DNA from: JBLNBU01 sp050260215
GTDB taxonomy: Bacteria > Pseudomonadota > Alphaproteobacteria > Rhodospirillales > Magnetospirillaceae
NCBI GenBank assembly: GCA_050260215.1
Contig: JBLNBU010000143.1
Coordinates: 1 to 48,841 of the forward strand
DNA: 48,841 nucleotides
Direction of reading: 5' to 3'
Shown here: one piece after another, positions 8,671 through 18,130 of the stretch
How positions within the stretch are numbered: the stretch's first letter is position 1
How the letters are laid out: each line of letters begins with the position of its first letter
The notes under the pieces: model-generated
Database searches by the model: none
What the model was told of the DNA's origin: nothing
Seen by the model: only the letters and a program-made list of their open reading frames with translations
Position numbers and translations under genes: made by a program

Positions 8671-10092
8671 TTACGGCTTGGCGAACGGCTTGCAGGCCGG
8701 GGTATCGATGCTGGTGGCCTTGACCCGCATGACCTCGGTGCCGACGAACTCGGCCATGAAGTTGCGGAAGGTGGCGTTCCAGATGTCGCTGTGGCCGTCG
8801 ATGACCGCCGGGTCGGCCGAGATCACCAGGTAGGGCATGTAGTCCATGGCCGCCTTGCCCTGGCGTTCCAGCACCAGGTGGTGATAGGCCTTCTTGTCGG
8901 TGGCGGCCGCCAGCAGCGGCACCGGATCGGTCGCGCCGGCCTTCAGGGCGGCATTGACCTGCTTGGCACCCGCCACCAGCCGGTGGGCTTGGTCCAGGCT
9001 GGGCTCGGCATCGACCTTGGCCGCAGTCGGCGGGCCGTCCTTGCGCTCGTCCCACGGCCGCAGCAGGTGGGTCTGGTAGCGGTCCAGATGGCCGACGGTG
9101 TTGAAGACGGTGGCGCGCTCGTCGGCGGCGTCGTGGGGCGCCGACTGCAAGGCGGTGTAGGCGCGCCCGAGCGGGAAGGTGATCCCGGTGGCCCAGTCGC
9201 TTTGCGACGTCACCACCGCCATCACCGGGCGCTGCTGGCGCACGTAGCAGCGGTCGCGGGTGGCCTGGGCCAGCGGCTCGTAGGCCGAGCCCTCGAAGGC
9301 CGGATTGACCAGCAAGACGAAGTCGCCGAAGCTCTTGGCCACGTCGTACACCACGGCACCGTCGTCGGTATAGATGTGGCGGGCGCGCTCCATCAGCTGC
9401 GAATAAAGGGCGTGGTACATGACCAGGCCGCCGAAGCTGTGGCCGATCATGACCAGCTGGGTCTCGTGCGGCTCGGCCAGCCGGTTGTCCTTCATCCCCG
9501 GGTTCATGGTCTTCTTGAACTGCTCGAGATCCATCAGCAGCTGCTTGACCGAGCGCTCGCCGACCCGCTCGGCGGCGTTCTTGCGGGTCCAGAAGGTGAG
9601 GAACTTGGCCCCCGGCACGGTGAGCGAGGCGCCCCGCCAGCCCAGATAGACGCCCACCACCTTGCGCGGCCGCGCCTTCATGTTCTGGGCGACCGCGGCG
9701 TGCTCCATCAGCACCATCTGCTGCAGCAGCTTCTGGAACTCGGCCACGTTGCCGTCGGCGGTGCCGGCATTGTGCAGCCAGCCATGGGCGTAGACCATGA
9801 TCAGGAACTGCTGGTCGGGGTCCTTGGCGCGGGCGTCGGCCATTTCCTTGAACACCGCCCAGCGCTGGCTGCCGTCCTGGAACCAGCCCTGGTCGTCGAA
9901 CTCGACAAAGGACAGCAGGTAGTCGTCCTTGACCGCGGCCACCTTGACCTGCTCGACCGGCCTGCCGGTGCAGTCGGGGGCGCAGGAGGCCAGCTGGTCG
10001 GCGGGCATGTCCGCCGAGCGATATGGTATGTCGGCGGCGCAGCCCGCCAACGCCAGGATGCCGGCCAGCAAGGCCGGAATGCGAAGTTTCAT
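8671..10092 (-). CDS. Predicted lipoprotein alpha/beta hydrolase
   Basis: The 473-residue protein begins with a lipoprotein signal: a basic start, a hydrophobic stretch and the lipobox LAGC with Cys18 as the lipid-modified residue, so it should be anchored in an envelope membrane. The mature part contains IMVYAHGWLHNA and GHSFGG (217-222, nucleophile Ser219), the oxyanion-loop and nucleophile-elbow motifs of alpha/beta hydrolases of the serine lipase/esterase type. A plausible catalytic His lies in the C-terminal half, but I cannot assign it firmly. The substrate is unknown. The start at 10092 is supported by GGGGAGG upstream and by the signal peptide; a longer frame from 10821 is a shadow of the gene on the other strand. 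It is transcribed divergently from the GDPD gene. Confidence 0.82.
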   Translation of the reverse strand: MKLRIPALLAGILALAGCAADIPYRSADMPADQLASCAPDCTGRPVEQVKVAAVKDDYLLSFVEFDDQGWFQDGSQRWAVFKEMADARAKDPDQQFLIMVYAHGWLHNAGTADGNVAEFQKLLQQMVLMEHAAVAQNMKARPRKVVGVYLGWRGASLTVPGAKFLTFWTRKNAAERVGERSVKQLLMDLEQFKKTMNPGMKDNRLAEPHETQLVMIGHSFGGLVMYHALYSQLMERARHIYTDDGAVVYDVAKSFGDFVLLVNPAFEGSAYEPLAQATRDRCYVRQQRPVMAVVTSQSDWATGITFPLGRAYTALQSAPHDAADERATVFNTVGHLDRYQTHLLRPWDERKDGPPTAAKVDAEPSLDQAHRLVAGAKQVNAALKAGATDPVPLLAAATDKKAYHHLVLERQGKAAMDYMPYLVISADPAVIDGHSDIWNATFRNFMAEFVGTEVMRVKATSIDTPACKPFAKP

Positions 10093-10228
10093 GATTGTCC
10101 TCCCCGTTTTTTGCGGCAAACGATTGACCAACACCCGTTTTACGGCGCCTTGGCAGAGCATGTCACTCTTGATTGTTGGGCCGGGCTGTCGGCTTGCGTG
10201 GGTCGGGCGGGACTGGAACAATGGCCCC

Positions 10229-10957
10229 ATGCTGTCGCTTCCCTTCGTCATCGGCCATCGCGGCGCGGCATTGGTGGCCCCCGAGAACACCCTGGCCTCG
10301 TTCCGGGCGGCGGCAGAGGCGGGTGCGCGCATGGTTGAATTCGACGTGCGGCTGTCGCGCGACGGCCGCCCGGTGGTGTTCCACGACGGCCGCCTGGAGC
10401 GCACCACCTCGGGGCGCGGGCGGGTGCGCGACCATGACCTGGCGGCGCTGCAGGAGCTGGATGCGGGGTCGTGGTTCGCGCCCGGCTTCGCCGGCCAGGC
10501 CATTCCCACACTGGCGCAGACGCTTGCCCTGTGCCTGGAACTGGGGTTGGCGGTGAACATCGAGATCAAGCCCGATCGCGGACGCGAGGCCGAGACCGCC
10601 CGCGCCGCACTGGCCGAGGCCGCCGCCCTGTGGCCGCACGACCGCCCGCCGCCGCTGGTGTCGAGCTTCGCTGCCGCCTGCCTGGACGTCGCCGGGGCAG
10701 TGGCGCCCCACTGGCCGCGGGGGCTGCTGGTGGGGCGGGTGCCGCGGGACTGGCGGGCGCGCACCGCCCGGCTGGGGTGCGTCGCCCTGCATGCCGACCA
10801 GCGGTACCTGGACGCGGCCACGGTGGGGCGGGTCGCCGCCGCGGGGCTGTTGGTTCTCGCCTATACGGTCAATGAACGCACGCGGGCGGACCAACTTCGA
10901 CGCGCCGGGGTGGCCGCCGTTTTCTCCGACATCCCCGCGACCTTCATGGAATCGTAA
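10229..10957 (+). CDS. Glycerophosphodiester phosphodiesterase
   Basis: The enzyme hydrolyses glycerophosphodiesters (deacylated phospholipids) to sn-glycerol 3-phosphate and an alcohol. The 242-residue protein has the GDPD TIM-barrel signatures. HRG is at residues 10-12 with the following APENT, then VEFDVRLSRDG with metal-binding Glu37 and Asp39, then VVFHD with His52, and later NIEIKPD. The C-terminus ends with VLAYTVNER and AVFSDIP, also typical. There is no signal peptide, so it is probably cytoplasmic like UgpQ. The start at 10229 (MLSLPFVIGHRG) gives a normal N-terminus, although no good Shine-Dalgarno is visible; a start some codons upstream cannot be excluded. It runs divergently from the lipoprotein hydrolase. 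Confidence 0.88.
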   Translation: MLSLPFVIGHRGAALVAPENTLASFRAAAEAGARMVEFDVRLSRDGRPVVFHDGRLERTTSGRGRVRDHDLAALQELDAGSWFAPGFAGQAIPTLAQTLALCLELGLAVNIEIKPDRGREAETARAALAEAAALWPHDRPPPLVSSFAAACLDVAGAVAPHWPRGLLVGRVPRDWRARTARLGCVALHADQRYLDAATVGRVAAAGLLVLAYTVNERTRADQLRRAGVAAVFSDIPATFMES

Positions 10958-11063
10958 CGGCCGTGCACGTGGGGCTGGTCAAAACCGCGTGGAATTTATA
11001 TACCTGCCCGCTTGGGGGAGTGCATCGAGGGTGCTCCCGGGCAAGGTTGGAAAGGCCGTCGCT

Positions 11064-12461
11064 TTGAAGTCGTTGCAGCCCATCCTGATTTCCGGTCGCG
11101 AGGTTCTCCCCCTGGTCGAAGGCGGCAAGGGTATCGCCGTCTCCAACGGCGAAAGCTCGGGGGCATGGGCGGCGGCCGGCGGCGTCGGCACCTTCTCGGG
11201 CGTCAACGCAGACAGCTACGACGAGAACGGCAAGCCCATCCCGGTGACCTACCGCGGCAAGACCCGGTTCGAGCGCCACCGCGAGCTGATCGAGATGGGC
11301 ATCAAGGGCGGCATCGCCCAGGCGCGCATCGCCCACGACATCGCCGGCGGCCAGGGCCGGATGCACATGAACGTGCTGTGGGAAATGGGCGGCGCCGAAG
11401 AAATCCTGGTCGGCGTGCTGGAAGGGGCCAAGGGCCTGATCCACGGCGTCACCTGCGGCGCCGGCATGCCCTACAAGGTCGCCGACATCGCCGCCAGCTA
11501 CAACGTGCACTACTACCCCATCGTCTCGTCGGCGCGCGCCTTCCGCGCCCTGTGGAAGCGGTCGTACCACAAGCACGGCAACCTGCTGGGCGGCGTCGTC
11601 TACGAGGATCCGTGGCTGGCCGGCGGCCACAACGGCCTGACCAATTCCGAGAACCCGGAAAAGCCCGAGCCGCCCATGGGCCGCGTGCGCGACCTGCGCG
11701 CCACCATGCGCGAGTGCGGCACCGGCGAGGTGCCCATCTTCATGGCCGGCGGCGTATGGGCGCTCAAGGAGTGGGAAGACTGGATCGGCAATCCCGATCT
11801 GGGGCCCATCGCCTTCCAGTACGGCACCCGGCCGCTGCTGACGGTGGAAAGCCCGATTTCCGACGCCTGGAAGCGCCGCCTGCTGACGCTGAAGCCCGGC
11901 GACGTGCTGCTGCACCGCTTCAGCCCCACCGGCTTCTATTCGTCGGCGGTGAAGAACGAGTTCATCAGCGAACTGTGCCAGCGCCTGGACCACCAGATCG
12001 CCTATTCGCCCGAGAAGATCGGCGACCACGAGGCCGAGTTGCCCATCGGCGCCCGCGGCCGCCTGGTGTGGGTCACCCCCCACGACAAGGAACGCGCCCA
12101 GCAGTGGATCAAGGAAGGCTTCTCCGAGGCGCTGCGCACCCCCGATTCCACCCTGATCTTCGTCAGCCCGGCCAAGGCCGAGGAAATTCGCCGCGACCAG
12201 GTCGACTGCATGGGCTGCCTGTCCCAGTGCGTGTTCTCGAACTGGGCGCAGAACGAGGCCGGCACCACCGGCAAGAAGGCCGATCCGCGCAGCTTCTGCA
12301 TCCAGAAGACCCTGCAGAACATCGGCCACGGCGCCGACGTCGAGCACGAGCTGATGTTCGCCGGCCACAACGCCTATCGCTTCGGCACCGACCCGTTCTA
12401 CAAGGACGGCTTCATCCCCACCGTGCGCCAGCTGGTCGAGCGCATCGCCACCGGCGAGTAG
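11064..12461 (+). CDS. Nitronate monooxygenase-like flavoprotein
   Basis: The 465-residue protein belongs to the FMN-dependent 2-nitropropane dioxygenase / nitronate monooxygenase and enoyl-reductase-like TIM-barrel group, in a longer version of the family. Recognisable parts are GREVLPLVEGGKGIAVSNG at the N-terminus, the GLIHGVTCGAGMP segment, a phosphate-binding IFMAGGVWALKEWEDW and FQYGTRPLLT. An unusual feature is a cysteine set, C382, C385 and C389 (CMGCLSQC) with C412 further on, which looks like a metal or Fe-S site and is not part of the classical enzyme. The start is uncertain: TTG 11064 (MKSLQPILISG) has GGAAAGG upstream, while GTGs at 10989 and about 11031 lie in frame. The physiological substrate is unknown. 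Confidence 0.8.
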   Translation: MKSLQPILISGREVLPLVEGGKGIAVSNGESSGAWAAAGGVGTFSGVNADSYDENGKPIPVTYRGKTRFERHRELIEMGIKGGIAQARIAHDIAGGQGRMHMNVLWEMGGAEEILVGVLEGAKGLIHGVTCGAGMPYKVADIAASYNVHYYPIVSSARAFRALWKRSYHKHGNLLGGVVYEDPWLAGGHNGLTNSENPEKPEPPMGRVRDLRATMRECGTGEVPIFMAGGVWALKEWEDWIGNPDLGPIAFQYGTRPLLTVESPISDAWKRRLLTLKPGDVLLHRFSPTGFYSSAVKNEFISELCQRLDHQIAYSPEKIGDHEAELPIGARGRLVWVTPHDKERAQQWIKEGFSEALRTPDSTLIFVSPAKAEEIRRDQVDCMGCLSQCVFSNWAQNEAGTTGKKADPRSFCIQKTLQNIGHGADVEHELMFAGHNAYRFGTDPFYKDGFIPTVRQLVERIATGE

Positions 12462-12468
12462 AAGGAGG

Positions 12469-12514
12469 GCGGGCCTCCTGGCCCGCATTCCAAAAGGCGG
12501 ACCCGAAGGTCCGC
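12469..12514 (+). terminator. Tandem hairpins after the nitronate-monooxygenase-like gene
   Basis: Two GC-rich hairpins follow the stop codon. The first has arms at 12469-12475 and 12480-12486 (GCGGGCC/GGCCCGC). The second has arms at 12497-12503 and 12508-12514 (GCGGACC/GGTCCGC) around a CGAA loop. Neither has a T tract, so they may stabilise the 3' end or act with the next hairpin rather than terminate alone. Confidence 0.45.
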
Positions 12515-12545
12515 GCTCCTGGGTGGGGGCATCCAGGCTGGAAAG

Positions 12546-12574
12546 AAAAAAGCCCGGCGAGGATCTCGCCGGGC
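12546..12574 (-). terminator. Terminator of the atpHAGDC operon
   Basis: A 10-bp perfect stem (12552-12561 with 12565-12574, GCCCGGCGAG/CTCGCCGGGC) has a three-base loop. On the minus strand it is followed directly by TTTTTT and then CTTTC, a textbook intrinsic terminator 28 bases after the atpC stop. On the plus strand ATTTCGTT follows, so it may also stop transcripts arriving from the convergent gene. Confidence 0.9.
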
Positions 12575-12601
12575 ATTTCGTTCATTCGCTGGCTTGACGG
12601 C

Positions 12602-13003
12602 TCAGTGCGCCACGGCCTCGAGGGCGTCGGCGATGGCCATCTGGCGCTCGGCGGCGCTGCGCTCGCGGTCGGAGCGGGCGTCTTCCAGAGCGCTCTTGGC
12701 GGCCTTCTTGCGGGAGGCGGCCAGGTCCTTGGTGATCTCGGCCACCGGGATGGCCTCCTCGGCCAGGACGGTGATGCGCTCCTCGGTCACCTCGGCGAAG
12801 CCGCCGGCGACGAAGATGCGATCCTTGACCTTGCCGCCGTCATGGACGTCGATGACGCCGGGGCGAACCCCGGTGATCATCGGCGCGTGGCGGTCAAGGG
12901 CACCGAAGTCGCCCTCGGTGCCGGGCACCACCACCATGTCCACCGGGGCGGACATCAGCAGCTTGGCCGGCGACACCAACTCGAACTTGATCTTGTCGGG
13001 CAT
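12602..13003 (-). CDS. atpC: ATP synthase F1 subunit epsilon
   Basis: Epsilon is the small central-stalk subunit of F1 that couples rotation and inhibits ATP hydrolysis. The 133-residue protein starts MPDKIKFELVSPAKLL and has the beta-sandwich core (VVVPGTEGDFGALDRHAPMI). A helical C-terminal part (ITKDLAASRKKAAKSALEDA) follows, and the length is standard. It is the last gene of the minus-strand operon, 30 bases after atpD and just before a strong terminator. Confidence 0.97.
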   Translation of the reverse strand: MPDKIKFELVSPAKLLMSAPVDMVVVPGTEGDFGALDRHAPMITGVRPGVIDVHDGGKVKDRIFVAGGFAEVTEERITVLAEEAIPVAEITKDLAASRKKAAKSALEDARSDRERSAAERQMAIADALEAVAH

Positions 13004-13033
13004 GCCCGTGGTCCTTCACGCCAAGGGGAGAAA

Positions 13034-14470
<1,437 letters not shown>

Positions 14471-14493
14471 GGTGTGCTCCTGCAGTCTTCGGT

Positions 14494-15378
14494 TCACAGC
14501 GCTTCGGCGCCGGAAATGATTTCAATGAGTTCCTTGGTGATCTGGGCCTGACGCGACCGGTTGTACTTGATGGTCAGGCTGTTGATCATGTCGCCCGCGT
14601 TCCGGGTGGCGTTATCCATCGCGGTCATACGCGCGCCCTGTTCGGAAGCCTGGCTTTCCAGCAGCGAGCGGAACACCTGGGTGGCCAGGTTGCGCGGCAG
14701 GATGGAATTCAGGATCTCTTCCTCGTCGGGCTCGAACTCGTAGATGGCCCGCGCGCCGGTGCCGGCCCAGTTCTCGCCGGCCGGAACCGGGAACGGGATC
14801 ACCTGCTGACGGGTGACTTCCTGGGCGATGGCCGACTTGAAGCGGTTGTAGACCAGGGTGCACACGTCGAATTCATCGGCGTCGAACATGGCGCTGATGC
14901 GGTTGGCCACCTGGTCGGCCTCGGGGAAGGTGATCCCCTTGCGACCCAGCTGCTCGAAGCCGTCGACGAAGTACTGGCCGAAGTCGCGCTTCAGCTGCTC
15001 GCGGCCCTTGCGGCCCACGGGCATGATCTTGACCACCTTGCCCTCGGCGACCAGATGGGTCGCCAGGTGCTTGACGGCGCGCACGATCGACGAGTTGAAG
15101 CCGCCGCACAGGCCGCGGTCGGCGGTCACCGCCACCAGCAGGTGGACGCGGTCGCGGCCGTTGCCGGCCAGCATGCGCGGGGCGCCGGCCTGCCCGGCCA
15201 GCGAGCCGGCCAGGGTGCCCAGCATGCGTTCCATGCGCTCTGCGAAGGGGCGCGCCGCCTCCGCCGCGGTCTGCGCGCGGCGGAGCTTGGATGCGGCGAC
15301 CATCTTCATGGCCGAGGTGATCTTTCGCGTCGATTTGACGCTGGCGATCCTCAGCCTTAGGTCCTTGAGGCTCGGCAT
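14494..15378 (-). CDS. atpG: ATP synthase F1 subunit gamma
   Basis: Gamma is the rotating shaft of F1. The 294-residue protein opens with MPSLKDLRLRIASVKSTRKI and TSAMKMVAASKLRRAQ, the conserved N-terminal helix. The mid-region carries DRGLCGGFN, and the C-terminal helix ends in MTAMDNATRNAGDMI and YNRSRQAQITKELIEIISGAEAL, all standard. It lies 22 bases after atpA in the same operon. Confidence 0.98.
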   Translation of the reverse strand: MPSLKDLRLRIASVKSTRKITSAMKMVAASKLRRAQTAAEAARPFAERMERMLGTLAGSLAGQAGAPRMLAGNGRDRVHLLVAVTADRGLCGGFNSSIVRAVKHLATHLVAEGKVVKIMPVGRKGREQLKRDFGQYFVDGFEQLGRKGITFPEADQVANRISAMFDADEFDVCTLVYNRFKSAIAQEVTRQQVIPFPVPAGENWAGTGARAIYEFEPDEEEILNSILPRNLATQVFRSLLESQASEQGARMTAMDNATRNAGDMINSLTIKYNRSRQAQITKELIEIISGAEAL

Positions 15379-15400
15379 CGGGCCTGGTCTCCCTTAAGCC

Positions 15401-16930
15401 TCAGGCGAAGGACTTGGCGAACGCGTCGAGGAAGCCCTTCAGCTTCTCTTCCGTCTGCGGCGAGATGGCCTTCTCGGAAGCGATGGTCGACAGGATGTCC
15501 GGGGCCTTGCTCTTGATCTCGGCCAGCATGGCCTTCTCGAAGCGGCCGACGTCGCGCACCTCGACCTTGTCGAGATAGCCCTTCACGCCGGCGAAGATGG
15601 CCACGACCTCTTCCTCGGTCGGCATCGGCGAGAACTGCGGCTGCTTCAGCAGCTCGGTCAGGCGGGCACCGCGGCTCAGCAGCTTCTGGGTCGCCGGATC
15701 GAGGTCCGAGGCGAACTGGGCGAAGGCAGCCATTTCACGGTACTGGGCCAGTTCCAGCTTGATCGAGCCGGCCACCTGCTTCATCGCCTTGATCTGGGCG
15801 GCCGAACCGACGCGCGACACCGACAGGCCGACGTTCACCGCCGGGCGGATGCCCTTATAGAACAGGTCGGTTTCCAGGAAGATCTGGCCGTCGGTGATCG
15901 AGATCACGTTGGTCGGGATGTAGGCCGACACGTCGTTGGCCTGGGTCTCGATGACGGGCAGCGCGGTCAGCGAGCCGGCGCCGGCGGCGTCGCCCATCTT
16001 CGCCGCGCGCTCGAGCAGGCGCGAGTGCAAGTAGAACACGTCGCCCGGATAAGCCTCGCGGCCCGGCGGGCGGCGCAGCAGCAGCGACATCTGGCGATAG
16101 GCGACGGCCTGCTTGGACAGATCATCATAGATGATCAGGGCGTGCATGCCGTTGTCGCGGAAGTACTCGCCCATGGCGCAGCCGGCGTAGGGGGCCAGGA
16201 ACTGCAGCGGGGCAGGCTCGGACGCGGTGGCGGCGACCACGATGGTGTAGTCCATGGCGCCGTAGTCGGTCAGCGTCTTGACGATCTGCGCGACGGTCGA
16301 GCGCTTCTGGCCGACGGCGACGTAGATGCAGAACAGCTTCGCCTTCTCGTCGTTCGCATCATGCCAGCGCTTCTGGTTGATGATGGTGTCGATCAGGATG
16401 GCGGTCTTGCCGGTCTGGCGATCGCCGATGACCAGCTCGCGCTGGCCGCGGCCGATGGGGATCAGGGCGTCGACGGCCTTGATGCCGGTGCTCATCGGCT
16501 CGTGCACGGACTTGCGCGGGATGATGCCGGGCGCCTTGACGTCCACGCGGGCGCGGTGGTCGGCCTGGATCGGGCCCTTGCCGTCGATGGGGTTGCCCAG
16601 CGCGTCGACGACGCGGCCCAAGAGGCCCTTGCCGACGGGGACGTCGACGATGGCGCCGGTGCGCTTGACGGTGTCGCCTTCCTTGATGGTGCGGTCGTCG
16701 CCGAAGATCACGATGCCGACGTTGTCGACCTCGAGGTTCAGCGCCATGCCCTTGATGCCGCCCGGGAACTCGACCATCTCGCCGGCCTGCACCTTGTCGA
16801 GGCCGTGGACGCGGGCGATGCCGTCACCGACCGACAGCACCTGGCCGACCTCGGCAACTTCCGCCTCGGTACCGAAATTGGCGATCTGTTGCTTGAGGAT
16901 TGCGGAGATTTCCGCGGCGCGGATTTCCAT
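15401..16930 (-). CDS. atpA: ATP synthase F1 subunit alpha
   Basis: Alpha is the non-catalytic nucleotide-binding subunit of F1. The 509-residue protein has the N-terminal MEIRAAEISAILKQQI, the Walker A loop GDRQTGKTAILID, the VAATASEPAPLQFLAPYAG segment, and ALIIYDDLSKQAVAYRQMSLLLRRPPGREAYPGDVFY-type conserved sequence. Its length is normal. The start codon overlaps the atpH stop by one base (TAATG), so the two are translationally coupled. Confidence 0.98.
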   Translation of the reverse strand: MEIRAAEISAILKQQIANFGTEAEVAEVGQVLSVGDGIARVHGLDKVQAGEMVEFPGGIKGMALNLEVDNVGIVIFGDDRTIKEGDTVKRTGAIVDVPVGKGLLGRVVDALGNPIDGKGPIQADHRARVDVKAPGIIPRKSVHEPMSTGIKAVDALIPIGRGQRELVIGDRQTGKTAILIDTIINQKRWHDANDEKAKLFCIYVAVGQKRSTVAQIVKTLTDYGAMDYTIVVAATASEPAPLQFLAPYAGCAMGEYFRDNGMHALIIYDDLSKQAVAYRQMSLLLRRPPGREAYPGDVFYLHSRLLERAAKMGDAAGAGSLTALPVIETQANDVSAYIPTNVISITDGQIFLETDLFYKGIRPAVNVGLSVSRVGSAAQIKAMKQVAGSIKLELAQYREMAAFAQFASDLDPATQKLLSRGARLTELLKQPQFSPMPTEEEVVAIFAGVKGYLDKVEVRDVGRFEKAMLAEIKSKAPDILSTIASEKAISPQTEEKLKGFLDAFAKSFA

Positions 16931-17484
16931 TATCCAACCCCTTTCATAGCGAGCTTGAGGTGCTGCAGCTTCGTCTTCAGCGAGCTGTCAACCATACGGG
17001 ACCCGACCTTCACCACCAGGCCGCCCAGCAGGCTGGGATCGACCGCGACGTCCACGGCGACGTTGCCGCCGAAGGCGCCCTTGAGGGTGCTGGTCAGAGC
17101 GTCGAGCTGGGCCGGGGTGAGTTCCACCGCCGAGGCCACCGAGGCCGCCAGTTCGCCCCGACGGGCGGCCAGCTGGCCCAGATAGGATGCGATGATGCCG
17201 GGCATCACGAACAGCCGGCGGTTCTTGGCCGCCAGGCCGAGGAACTTGGTGGTCAGGTCGCCGAACCCGGCGGCCTTGGCCAGGGCCGCGATCGCCTGGC
17301 CCTGTTCGGCACGGCTGATCACGGGGCTTTCCAGCAGGCGGCGCAGGTCCGCGCTGTCGCGGATCATCGCCTTGAGCGTCTTGAGGTCACCCGCCACCGA
17401 ATCCAGCGCGCCCTGGGCGTCGGCCAGCTCGAATAGTGCGGTTGCGTAGCGTTCGGCGATAACGCCAATGGTTTCGGATGGCAC
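16930..17484 (-). CDS. atpH: ATP synthase F1 subunit delta
   Basis: Delta connects F1 to the peripheral stalk. The 184-residue protein has the family's N-terminal helical domain (IAERYATALFELADAQGALD) and the C-terminal GGLVVKVGSRMVDSSLKTKLQHLK motif. It starts at GTG 17484, with GAGGA about nine bases upstream. It is the first gene of atpHAGDC. As in most alphaproteobacteria, the F0 genes (atpI, B, E, F) are not here. The promoter should lie in the intergenic region above it. Confidence 0.96.
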   Translation of the reverse strand: MPSETIGVIAERYATALFELADAQGALDSVAGDLKTLKAMIRDSADLRRLLESPVISRAEQGQAIAALAKAAGFGDLTTKFLGLAAKNRRLFVMPGIIASYLGQLAARRGELAASVASAVELTPAQLDALTSTLKGAFGGNVAVDVAVDPSLLGGLVVKVGSRMVDSSLKTKLQHLKLAMKGVG

Positions 17485-17957
17485 CTGGGCTAGTCCTCGG
17501 ACAAAGGGTCGAACCGGCGCTTAACGTCTTGTTCTACAAAAGATATTCGGCGCCGAGAGGGACCGGCCCCCGAAAGCGCGTCGGTTAACTAGCACATCGG
17601 GTTTTGCGTTGCAAGAAGACTCCTGCCCGTTCGGGGGAGGGACAAGGCATATCAGAAAGGCCTTTTTGAGCATCTGCTACACCTTCGGGGGCGCCGCCCA
17701 CCCACCCGGCACCGCCCCCTCGGGCCGGCGGCGGAGTGGCCGATTTCCTGCGCCGGCCGCACCGGATCGGGCCGATCCCACCCACCGGCCGCCGCCGGAT
17801 GAGGTCGCCGCCGCCCCCACTCGCCGGCCCGCCGGACCCTGCTCGAACGGATAGGTCGCTGCCACCGGAACGGGGTGGTGCTTCCGGAGTATGGCCGAAG
17901 CGGAGCCGGCCCGGGCCGGCCACGGCGCCGCTACCCCTTCCGCGGGGCGCGCGGTCC

Positions 17958-17985
17958 TTGCCAGACACCCATTCCGTGGTATGAT
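17958..17985 (+). promoter_or_regulatory. Candidate sigma-70 promoter of the hyf-like cluster
   Basis: TTGCCA (17958-17963) and TATGAT (17980-17985) are separated by 16 bases, close to a consensus housekeeping promoter. It lies about 145 bases before the first gene and would give a leader of roughly 135-140 bases. No other good promoter is seen between it and the gene. Confidence 0.6.
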
Positions 17986-18032
17986 TCCGTCGGTCCGCCC
18001 CGATCCGGGACGACGGACCTCAGGGACATTAC

Positions 18033-18079
18033 GACAAGGCCGATCAACGGCCGCCTTATGGGACCCCGCCGCGCGGGGT
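18033..18079 (+). promoter_or_regulatory. Leader hairpins before the hyf-like cluster
   Basis: In the predicted 5' leader, GGCCG and CGGCC flank ATCAA in the 18036-18052 region. Just downstream, ACCCCGC (18063-18069) pairs with GCGGGGT (18073-18079) around a three-base loop. The second stem ends about 50 bases before the GTG start. There is no T tract, so attenuation by an intrinsic terminator is unlikely; message stability or control of ribosome access is possible. Confidence 0.35.
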
Positions 18080-18130
18080 GGAGGGTGTATTGCATCTGAA
18101 TCGGATCAGGCCGCGGTTGCGGAGCCGCCC

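Larger units (their letters stand above)
17485..18130. other. Divergent intergenic region between atpH and the hyf-like cluster
   Basis: This is the longest gene-free stretch in the window (646 bases). It must hold the atp operon promoter on the minus strand and the hyf-like promoter on the plus strand. A possible, weak atp promoter is TTGCAA (17614-17609), 17 bases, TAGTTA (17591-17586). The middle (about 17680-17900) is plain G+C-rich sequence with short open frames on both strands that look like neither proteins nor known RNAs. The right end carries a good promoter and two small hairpins, listed separately. No tRNA or riboswitch is visible. Confidence 0.6.

Noticed and set aside
17585..17968. 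Short open frames on both strands between atpH and hyfB.
   Set aside because: They are Arg/Pro/Gly-rich, lack ribosome-binding sites and overlap each other; they reflect G+C-rich intergenic sequence.
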